NCBI GenBank assembly: GCA_016285615.1
Contig: JAEERB010000088.1
Span: 1 to 10,072, forward strand
DNA: 10,072 bases
Reading direction: 5' to 3'
DNA from: Bacteroidales bacterium
Lineage (GTDB): Bacteria; Bacteroidota; Bacteroidia; Bacteroidales; WCHB1-69
In this document: piece after piece, positions 1-5,441 of the stretch
How positions within the stretch are numbered: position 1 is the first letter of the stretch
How the letters are laid out: every line of letters begins with the position of its first letter
Notes under the pieces: model-generated
Database searches by the model: none
What the model saw: the letters and a program-made list of their open reading frames with translations, nothing else
What the model was told of the DNA's origin: nothing
Program-made: the position numbers and the translations under genes

Positions 1-80
1 ATCCGCATTCTCGAACCCGTTAGAGGTTCTCCCTTGGTAGCAACAGAATGCCCCGACGATTTCCGCGCAGCGCTGTTGAT
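1..80. repeat. Intergenic repeat unit, copy A (degenerate)
   Basis: This stretch aligns base for base, with roughly one mismatch in five, to 378-460. Shared landmarks are ATCCGCA, GAACCC(C)GTTAG, the block CCCTTGGTAGCAAC, then GCCCCGA and a GCGC-rich tail ending in GAT. The palindromic core at 13-29 is partly decayed: only GAACC/GGTTC still pair. It may continue left of the window. The function is unknown. It looks like a dispersed Bacteroidales intergenic repeat rather than a gene, because the copies differ by small indels that break any reading frame. Confidence 0.7.
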
Positions 81-91
81 TAATATTAGTT

Positions 92-124
92 CAACTTTCT
101 TTTTCGGGCAAAAAAAGAAAGTTG
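92..124. repeat. Perfect 13-bp inverted repeat (hairpin)
   Basis: CAACTTTCTTTTT at 92-104 is the exact reverse complement of 112-124, with the 7-base loop CGGGCAA between them. The arms are A/T tracts, so the DNA can form a hairpin on either strand. A T-tract terminator is unlikely because no T-run follows the stem on either strand. The octamer AAAGTTGC at 118-125 recurs at 131-138. It lies between repeat copy A and the larger inverted repeat and probably belongs to the same composite element. Confidence 0.75.
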
Positions 125-142
125 CAAAGAAAAGTTGCCTTC

Positions 143-312
143 GCCGCTGGCATTTCATTTTGCTAAAAAACGGGCAGCGCCGCTGAAAAATCGAAACTCA
201 CACCGTTTCGCTGCGCTCACGGTGTTCAAACAGGCGATTTTTCTTGTCGCTACACGCTGCCTCGTATTTTGCAAGCCGCATGCGGCTTCCACGCAAAATG
301 AAATGAGGCGGC
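143..312. repeat. Large imperfect inverted repeat (~170 bp)
   Basis: The outer arms 143-163 and 293-312 are reverse complements apart from the middle few bases; both share GCCGC and CATTTCATTTTGC. Moving inwards, blocks around GGCAGCG (172-178 against the complement near 254-260), AAAAATCG (186-193 against CGATTTTT at 235-242) and CACCG/CGGTG (201-205 and 220-224) also pair. The whole stretch can therefore fold into one long, bulged hairpin closing on a loop near 206-219. A competing local hairpin joins about 257-272 to 293-309. The structure suggests a palindromic intergenic or miniature mobile element; there are no transposase or target-site duplications to prove mobility. The open frame through it (TTG start at 135 to 335) follows from the repeat and is not credible as a gene. 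Confidence 0.65.
273..288. repeat. 16-bp perfect palindrome nested in the right arm
   Basis: AAGCCGCATGCGGCTT is identical to its own reverse complement. It sits inside the right arm of the larger inverted repeat and has no counterpart in the left arm, so it looks like an insertion or a separate hairpin tip. It is flanked by TATTTTGC on the left and GCAAAATG on the right, which themselves pair. Confidence 0.8.
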
Positions 313-328
313 ATTATTGGATGCACGA

Positions 329-375
329 CAAATGAACCCCGTCAGGGGTTCACCCTTGGAGGCAACGGTAAATGT
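329..375. repeat. Intergenic repeat unit, copy B (short)
   Basis: This partial copy contains the perfect palindromic core GAACCCCGTCAGGGGTTC at 334-351, then CACCCTTGG and GCAACGG. It matches copy C from the core onward but lacks the ATCCGCA leader and the GC-rich tail. It directly abuts copy C, giving two cores 56 bases apart in tandem. Confidence 0.75.
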
Positions 376-377
376 CA

Positions 378-460
378 ATCCGCAATCCCGAACCCCGTTA
401 GGGGTTCACCCTTGGTAGCAACGGAAAGCCCCGATGATGTGTGCGCGGCGCCGGTATGAT
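378..460. repeat. Intergenic repeat unit, copy C (best preserved)
   Basis: This is the most complete copy. It has the ATCCGCA leader, the palindromic core GAACCCCGTTAGGGGTTC at 390-407 (7-bp arms, 4-base loop), the CACCCTTGGTAGCAACGG block and a GC-rich tail. The tail holds CGCGGCGC at 444-451, which is the reverse complement of GCGCCGCG at 485-492, so a second hairpin with a 33-base loop extends past the unit. No T-run follows, so neither hairpin is a convincing terminator for the minus-strand res gene. Confidence 0.75.
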
Positions 461-545
461 GGTGCAATGGAAAAATGTGAAAATGCGCCGCGGGTAGGGG
501 AATAGGAGAAACGGAGGACGTTGTTGTGCTAACGATGTTTAGTGG

Positions 546-605
546 TTATATACAGGCGGAATAGGGCAATCCTTTGATATAATCTTGCATCCATTGCCAG
601 TCGGG
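546..605 (-). pseudogene. Possible C-terminal remnant of a lost gene
   Basis: Just downstream of res on the minus strand, one frame reads P-D-W-Q-W-M-Q-D-Y-I-K-G-L-P-Y-S-A-C-I and then a stop at 546-548. The peptide is protein-like, with aromatic residues and an ending such as real C-termini have, but an in-frame stop lies immediately before it at 606-608 and no start codon or upstream coding sequence remains. It could be the tail left when the res end or the repeat cluster joined here. I do not recognise the family. At 19 codons, chance is a serious alternative. Confidence 0.2.
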
Positions 606-623
606 TTAGGATATTGGTTCTGT

Positions 624-3305
624 TTATAATTCTCTTATTATGTCTAGAAAACTCTCCTTAGTGTATGCACCATCAATTCTCGTATTATCAAATACCATAA
701 AATAGCGATATTTGTCTCCTGCTTTGTTCGCCCATGCAGATCCGAGTTCGAGTTTAAGTCGGCTATCGGTGTTGTCACGGTCATCGCCTTTGGTTTCAAG
801 CAAAATGGTATTTCCTTTGTGAGTGTAGATGATGAAATCAGGATAGTGATTCAAATAGCCGTTGATGCAAAACCCTTGTCCGCGTTCAGGGTTGCGGTGC
901 CAAAATAGGATGTTGTCAAGATTAGCGACATGAGTAATTACTTGATACTCGAAATTATTCATATCGCCTTCTTCTGTATAAAGCCCTTTCGATAATCCTA
1001 CAACTTTGTGAGCAAGAGTCAGTTCCTTTGGAAAAATGTATTGTTCCTCACATTTGATTTGTCCTTTGTCAAGAAGCGTTTTGAAATTTTGATATTGGTA
1101 ATCAGCCACAAGAGAATCGATTTTGCGCTTGAAGGCACGCTCTACTACGATGTCTCTGTTAAACAAATCCATCAGTTCCTCATCGTTTTTGTTTGACAAA
1201 ACACTTCTGATATAGTTGCTTATGTGAGGTTCGTTCACTTCATCAAAGTGAAGTCGTTTTGCAATTTTACCTGTTAATTGGTTTCGTTTGGATTCAACAC
1301 CGTAGCCAGCAAAGAGTTTCCGAACAGCTTGCAATTGTCTTTCGTCCATCTTGTATTGTTTTGGAACATATTCTCCTTCGCTGCGTTTTTCGAGATCGAT
1401 ACGGACGGCTTCTTGTAATGTATCTTCAAAGGTTATATTTTTATCAGCGTTTTCCAAAATGAATCCTTCTGTCAACATAGCTTTAGTTAATAGTGTCATT
1501 TCGCCCTCCTCGTGGAAGATAGATGCTGAAGCTATTTTTTTTACAAATCGCGGCAATTTTATTTGTTTTGCAATGCTTTTAAAGTCCTCTTTTATAGAGT
1601 ATATCATGATTTTGTCTTTTATATCTGTAGGTATTGAACTGTCAAAAGACTCCCTGTTCTCTTCTTCATATTGTGTGTTAGCAGTGTGTGCTTGTTGGAG
1701 TATATTGTCGGTTGATGTTTTATTATTATTATTCGATTCAGTTGGTTCATCCTGCTTTTCTAAGCGCGTTTTTAGTGACGTTTCATCAAATTCAATATTC
1801 TCGGTTGTTGAATCGCTGTTCGTTGTAATAACATCGTCAGTATTGCTAAACAATGTGGTTTCAGGCTGTTGTATGGAGCCTGTCATTTCAGATTCTGCAC
1901 TTGAAGTATCTGCTATGCGCGTATCTTTTGATGAAAAACCAGCATTATTCAATCCTTTGATAACAGATTCGATAGTTTGTCGAAAATCATTTGAAGAAGT
2001 AAAAACATAGGATAAATTCAGAAATTCATCAGCATGCTTTGTGGTGTAAGGTAGTCGTAATACACGTCCAACAATCTGTTCTACATCTATTTGTGAAGTT
2101 TTGTTTGCAAGAGATGCTAAGATATAAGCGAACGGACAATCCCAACCTTCTTTCAATGCGTTTACGGTAATGATATAACGCACTTGGCATTCTTCATCCA
2201 TTAAGTCATGATTTTTTAATTCATCTTTTTCGGCAGTTTTTATCTTTATGAAATTTTCCGGAATGCCCGCAGCTACAAGTTTCTGTTTTACTTTATCAAA
2301 TGTTTCATTGTCTTTATCACTCTTGGGCTGCGCTTGAAAAAGGACAATGGGGCGGATATATCTACCTCCCTTTTCTCGCATCTGTATTGCTCTTTTCTCT
2401 AAAGTGCGTTGCAATTGTATGGCATCAAACAGTACATCCTCAGTTGATTCGCGATTATAAAGAACTATAGGTAGTTTTACCATATTGGCATCTTTCAGTT
2501 TTTTTGCATCGACAAAACTGATAATGTTGCTTTTTTCACGCGGTGTGGCTGTGAGGTCGAGAATGAAACACGGATTAATTTGTGTAAGAGCATCGATGCG
2601 CATATCAGAACCAAAATTGTGACTTTCATCAACAATTACAACAGGGTTTAAACAAGCAATTGCTTGTAGCAAAGATGTTTCGTCAGCATTATCGACCTTG
2701 TTGTTTTCATTTACAAAGTTGGCATAAGCTGCTAAACTTGAATTTTCTCGCAAAGATCGTAATCCTTCGTTGGTTAATTCCCCTTTCTTGTTTTTTTGAG
2801 GAATAAACGACTGTACGCTTAATACGAAAATGGTAAGTTGTTCATTGATGTTATTAGGTTGAATACCTATGCCAGCTAAAGCCATTTCTTTATCAACTAT
2901 CACAACATGATTGTTGAAGTGTGTGTTAATACGTTGTCGATATGGGTGTTGTGGATTGCTTAAATTTTTGACTGTTTGTTTTAAAATGCTGTCACTGGGC
3001 ACAAACCAGGCAACTACACGAGGATGTTCGGAAGGAAGGTGGTCAAAGATGACTTTTAATGCATTAGCGGCAATAAATGTCTTTCCTCCTGCAGTAGGCA
3101 CTTTGAACATCACGCGAGGAACTCCTGGAACAGTGCTGTTATCGTAGCTGTGTATAAAGCGATTGCCTTCGATACTACTGATGTCAATTCCTTTCTTGAG
3201 CCAGAAATTAGTATAGGCCTTCTGCAAATTATTGTCATTAGCAACTTGCTCCATATAGGCTGCAAGGTCATTAAGTGTATCTTGTTGATATTGTTTTAGT
3301 TCCAT
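624..3305 (-). CDS. res: Type III restriction endonuclease subunit Res
   Basis: This is the ATP-dependent helicase/nuclease subunit of a Type III restriction system. With Mod it recognises unmethylated sites, translocates or diffuses along DNA and cleaves away from the site. I start it at the ATG at 3303-3305 (MELKQYQQ, 893 aa), 2 bp after the mod stop and behind an AAGAAG stretch; an upstream ATG at 3366-3368 would add 21 unlikely residues overlapping mod. Visible helicase motifs are Walker A PTAGGKT (70-76), DESH (226-229), TAT (252-254), motif V ALKEGWDCP (383-391) and motif VI QIVGRVLR (410-417). The C-terminal nuclease is PD...ETK (D823, E837, K839). Residues about 464-559 are a Ser/Thr/Asn/Glu-rich linker, probably disordered, including an Asn run encoded by an ATT-type triplet repeat. 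Length is close to that of EcoP1I/EcoP15I Res. The gene appears intact; it is AT-rich (roughly 35-40% GC by eye). Confidence 0.93.
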   Translation of the reverse strand: MELKQYQQDTLNDLAAYMEQVANDNNLQKAYTNFWLKKGIDISSIEGNRFIHSYDNSTVPGVPRVMFKVPTAGGKTFIAANALKVIFDHLPSEHPRVVAWFVPSDSILKQTVKNLSNPQHPYRQRINTHFNNHVVIVDKEMALAGIGIQPNNINEQLTIFVLSVQSFIPQKNKKGELTNEGLRSLRENSSLAAYANFVNENNKVDNADETSLLQAIACLNPVVIVDESHNFGSDMRIDALTQINPCFILDLTATPREKSNIISFVDAKKLKDANMVKLPIVLYNRESTEDVLFDAIQLQRTLEKRAIQMREKGGRYIRPIVLFQAQPKSDKDNETFDKVKQKLVAAGIPENFIKIKTAEKDELKNHDLMDEECQVRYIITVNALKEGWDCPFAYILASLANKTSQIDVEQIVGRVLRLPYTTKHADEFLNLSYVFTSSNDFRQTIESVIKGLNNAGFSSKDTRIADTSSAESEMTGSIQQPETTLFSNTDDVITTNSDSTTENIEFDETSLKTRLEKQDEPTESNNNNKTSTDNILQQAHTANTQYEEENRESFDSSIPTDIKDKIMIYSIKEDFKSIAKQIKLPRFVKKIASASIFHEEGEMTLLTKAMLTEGFILENADKNITFEDTLQEAVRIDLEKRSEGEYVPKQYKMDERQLQAVRKLFAGYGVESKRNQLTGKIAKRLHFDEVNEPHISNYIRSVLSNKNDEELMDLFNRDIVVERAFKRKIDSLVADYQYQNFKTLLDKGQIKCEEQYIFPKELTLAHKVVGLSKGLYTEEGDMNNFEYQVITHVANLDNILFWHRNPERGQGFCINGYLNHYPDFIIYTHKGNTILLETKGDDRDNTDSRLKLELGSAWANKAGDKYRYFMVFDNTRIDGAYTKESFLDIIREL

Positions 3306-3307
3306 AA

Positions 3308-5002
3308 TTAAAATCTTCTTATATCGCGTGGTATTTTTTTGAAAATAATGTTGTGTGCTGACAGCCATTCGCTGTCAATCACACATTGGTCGGCGTAAAC
3401 GACGTATGTTTCGGCTTTCTGGCTAATGACGTTTAATGTTTCGTGACTGAGTGTGGTTATTTTTTCTCTTTCGTAGTAGAAATAGTACGCCGTGCCGTTA
3501 TGTTGACCTAGCAGGTATTGTGTTTTGTTTTTTGCCCCCACATAGGGTGTGTGTGTTTCTGAATACCAGATATATTCCTTGATTTTTTCGGTGCCGACGG
3601 ATTCATTCAGATAACCATCTTCATTAAAAACGGTTTCGCCTAACTCGTAGAACGAAAACGAGCCGCCCGTGCCTTCTACTGTATTTTTGCCCTCACCGTA
3701 GCCTTTTATCACGCGACGTACACGCTCGGCTGTAATTGTTTCGGCATAATCCTCCATTTCCACAAGGATGAATTTGCGGTGGCCTCCGTCCGCCTTGTTG
3801 AGGTTCAAAACGGCATGCGCCGTTGTGCCTGAACCGGCAAAAGAATCGAGGATGATGCTGTTTTTGTCGCAAAGAAAGTTTATAAAATATGCAATTAGAG
3901 TATTTGGTTTAGGAAAATTAAATATTTTCTTCCCCAAGATGTTGTATAGTTCTTTTCCTGCCTTTTCATTAGTGTCAACACCAGTTGTTTTGTCTATTGC
4001 AGTTCCTAAGTAGAACCGCTCTGTAATAAAATTCGGAGGTGCTACTATTCTATCATTTTGTCGACAATAACGTATAGCAAATTTTTCTGACTTCACAATT
4101 AGTTTGCAATGTTCTTTAATTTCATCATCAAGTGTTTCCTGAATCCAACGGAAATGACCTTTTAAACGAAACGGACTTACAATTTTGCCATTAATGACTT
4201 CAACATCATCAAGAAGTGTGACCCTTTCTTTTTCTCCAGCCTCATATACTCCATTTTTTAGATTTGTCGTTACATAGTTTGCAGGGAATGATAATATAAC
4301 CTCTTTGTTGATTTCGTTTAATAACGGAGCATCGCCATCTTCATTAATTAAGCCTACGTATTTTTTGTCATCGTTATTTTTGTTATAACAAAGAATATAT
4401 TCATGTGTTCGTCTTACTTTTTTTGACAATGCAGGAGGCGTTGATGTTTTGTTCCATAAATAACAAGCTACAAAATTCCCCGCCCCGAAAATCTCGTCGC
4501 AAATCAATTTCAAATTGGCCTGTTCGTTGTCGTCGATAGAGATAAAAATGGCGCCGTCGTCGCTCAGGAGTTTTTGCAACAATTTCAGACGCGGATACAT
4601 CATGCAGAGCCATTTGTCATGTCGGCTGAGGTCTTCGGATTCTTTGCCAACAACTTGACCTAGCCATTTTCGGATACGTGGAGAATCCACATTGTCATAG
4701 TAAATCCACCCGCCGTTTTCAGGAGAAGCTCCTGTGTTATAGGGAGGGTCGATGTAGATGCACTTGATGCGCCCTTCGTATTCGGGCAGCAGCGCCTTGA
4801 GGGCTTCGAGGTTGTCACCGTGGATGATTTTGTTTTCGGAATGGTTGGCGGATGCATTCGATGCATCCCTGTCATCGGCGATAAAGGTGTATTTCTCATC
4901 CAGTGTGCGGAACGCCACATCGTGGTGGTGGTTGATGACGTTTTCTTTTCCTATCCAATTGAGAGTAGGCATTGCTATTTGTTTGTTAGCACTTGCCTTC
5001 AT
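3308..5002 (-). CDS. mod: Type III restriction-modification methyltransferase Mod
   Basis: This is the specificity and modification subunit, an S-adenosylmethionine-dependent adenine-N6 methyltransferase that also recruits Res. The catalytic motif DPPY (residues 85-88, in IYIDPPYNTG) precedes the SAM-binding motif DSFAGSGTT (386-394). That order defines the beta class used by Type III Mod proteins. The stretch between them (about 190-370) is where the target recognition domain lies. The protein has 564 aa from the ATG at 5000-5002. An ATG at 4970-4972 gives MPTLNWIGKE, the conserved opening I expect for this family, and has a more A-rich leader, so 554 aa is equally plausible. Neither start has a good Shine-Dalgarno sequence, which is normal in Bacteroidota. 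It is the first gene of the mod-res operon, with res starting 2 bp after its stop. The middle third is far more AT-rich than both ends, suggesting domain exchange. The frame is intact, so the system looks functional. Confidence 0.94.
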   Translation of the reverse strand: MKASANKQIAMPTLNWIGKENVINHHHDVAFRTLDEKYTFIADDRDASNASANHSENKIIHGDNLEALKALLPEYEGRIKCIYIDPPYNTGASPENGGWIYYDNVDSPRIRKWLGQVVGKESEDLSRHDKWLCMMYPRLKLLQKLLSDDGAIFISIDDNEQANLKLICDEIFGAGNFVACYLWNKTSTPPALSKKVRRTHEYILCYNKNNDDKKYVGLINEDGDAPLLNEINKEVILSFPANYVTTNLKNGVYEAGEKERVTLLDDVEVINGKIVSPFRLKGHFRWIQETLDDEIKEHCKLIVKSEKFAIRYCRQNDRIVAPPNFITERFYLGTAIDKTTGVDTNEKAGKELYNILGKKIFNFPKPNTLIAYFINFLCDKNSIILDSFAGSGTTAHAVLNLNKADGGHRKFILVEMEDYAETITAERVRRVIKGYGEGKNTVEGTGGSFSFYELGETVFNEDGYLNESVGTEKIKEYIWYSETHTPYVGAKNKTQYLLGQHNGTAYYFYYEREKITTLSHETLNVISQKAETYVVYADQCVIDSEWLSAHNIIFKKIPRDIRRF

Positions 5003-5008
5003 TACTTC

Positions 5009-5053
5009 AAAAAAAACTCCCTAAAGCAGAACGTGGGCAAACTTGCCAACGTT
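5009..5053 (-). terminator. Hairpin plus T8 tract, terminator-like
   Basis: On the minus strand, AACGTTGGC (complement of 5045-5053) pairs with GCCCACGTT (complement of 5030-5038) around a 6-base AAGTTT loop, with one G-T wobble. A run of eight T follows (complement of 5009-5016). A 13-base gap separates stem and T-run, so it is not a textbook terminator. It would end the RNA at 5009-5168 just before the longer mod start, or act as an attenuator. Its left arm shares AACGTT with the base of the long upstream hairpin, so the two cannot both form fully. Confidence 0.45.
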
Positions 5054-5168
5054 GCAGCCCTAGGAAAGCTGTGAAGCAAACAAGTAATACCCACGCCTGT
5101 GCGAAGGCATTTGATACTTGTCTCTGCTTCATTCTGAAATTTCCTAGGTTTCAACGTTTGAAGAACAA
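5009..5168 (-). ncRNA. Structured non-coding RNA, candidate 6S-like / Bacteroidales-1-type
   Basis: A long, regular hairpin is written on the intergenic DNA. Paired blocks, outer to inner, are 5048-5054/5152-5158 (AACGTTG), 5059-5067/5140-5148 (CCTAGGAAA), 5072-5078/5125-5131 (TGAAGCA), 5080-5086/5115-5121 (ACAAGTA) and 5095-5098/5105-5108 (GCCT) with a 6-base loop. All are perfect complements separated by small internal loops. The minus strand is favoured because a T8 tract follows a second hairpin on that side, and a promoter-like TATCTTTG lies upstream at 5263-5270. A weaker TAGCGTTTG at 5174-5182 could set a start near 5167. A rod-like fold of about 160 nt with a downstream T-run in a Bacteroidales genome recalls 6S RNA and the Bacteroidales-1 motif. 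The family is an inference from shape; an attenuating 5' leader of mod is the main alternative. Confidence 0.6.
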
Positions 5169-5170
5169 AT

Positions 5171-5365
5171 AGCAAACGCTATGGTTAATAATTATGTGTT
5201 ATAAAATTCTGTTTTTCTCTTCTATTTTATTCTTTTTTGAGTTTATTATTGTTTTGAACGCACAAAGATAAAGAAAAAAGGTTTATTATGATGTATAACA
5301 TTTTTTCGTTTACTTGCCAATACTCTAACCATCTATTCAACAAATGTTTATGTGGATTGTTGAAA
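5171..5365. other. AT-rich divergent intergenic region
   Basis: This is a strongly AT-rich stretch between the structured RNA and the ATPase promoter. Apart from the minus-strand TATCTTTG site at 5263-5270 I see no gene, tRNA or long repeat. Open frames here are short and lack plausible starts. Confidence 0.6.
5263..5270 (-). promoter_or_regulatory. Putative -7 promoter box (TATCTTTG), toward mod
   Basis: On the minus strand the sequence reads TATCTTTG, an exact match to the Bacteroidota housekeeping -7 consensus TAnnTTTG. I do not see a clear TTG/TTTG -33 element 19-21 bp upstream. A transcript from here would start near 5256, pass through the structured RNA and could read on into mod-res. 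It is the only exact consensus match on this strand between mod and the ATPase gene. Confidence 0.5.
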
Positions 5366-5404
5366 AAAATTATGCTACTAACATAATTCTATCAGCATAA
5401 TTTT
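5366..5404. promoter_or_regulatory. 11-bp perfect inverted repeat abutting the ATPase promoter
   Basis: AAAATTATGCT (5366-5376) and AGCATAATTTT (5394-5404) are exact reverse complements with a 17-bp spacer. The spacer contains another CATAATT, giving a short direct repeat (CATAATTCTATC, then CATAATTTTGTATC). The right arm ends 1 bp before the -7 box, so a protein bound here would overlap the -33/-7 region. This resembles an operator, or a site for autoregulation; no regulator is encoded nearby. Confidence 0.4.
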
Positions 5405-5405
5405 G

Positions 5406-5413
5406 TATCTTTG
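5406..5413 (+). promoter_or_regulatory. -7 promoter box (TATCTTTG) of the ATPase gene
   Basis: TATCTTTG matches the Bacteroidota -7 consensus TAnnTTTG exactly. It lies 28 bp before the chosen ATG at 5442, giving a short leader of about 20-25 nt. No clear TTG element is seen at -33; that position falls inside the inverted-repeat spacer. The promoter position argues against the upstream TTG at 5403 as the translation start. Confidence 0.6.
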
Positions 5414-5441
5414 CGGTGTGATAATAAATAATGTGAAGGAG

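Noticed and set aside
135..335. 66-codon plus-strand frame starting at TTG
   Set aside because: It lies wholly inside the inverted repeat, starts at TTG with no ribosome site, and its sequence is dictated by the palindromic structure.
1..460. CRISPR array
   Set aside because: Only three diverged repeat copies, unevenly spaced, with repeat-derived sequence between them rather than unique spacers of constant length.
1720..1733. ATT triplet repeat as a phase-variation tract in res
   Set aside because: The unit is three bases, so slippage would keep the frame; it encodes an Asn run in a flexible linker.
1351..2010. 219-codon plus-strand frame antisense to res
   Set aside because: It is antisense to motif VI and the linker of Res; its Ser/Val-rich composition mirrors the polar linker on the other strand.
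3366..3368. Upstream ATG as the start of res
   Set aside because: It would overlap mod by about 60 bases and add residues unlike the family; the ATG at 3303-3305, 2 bp after the mod stop, is a normal operon junction.
5009..5016. T8 tract as a phase-variable switch of mod
   Set aside because: Eight bases is short for slippage, it lies outside the coding frame, and it is better explained as the tail of the terminator-like hairpin.
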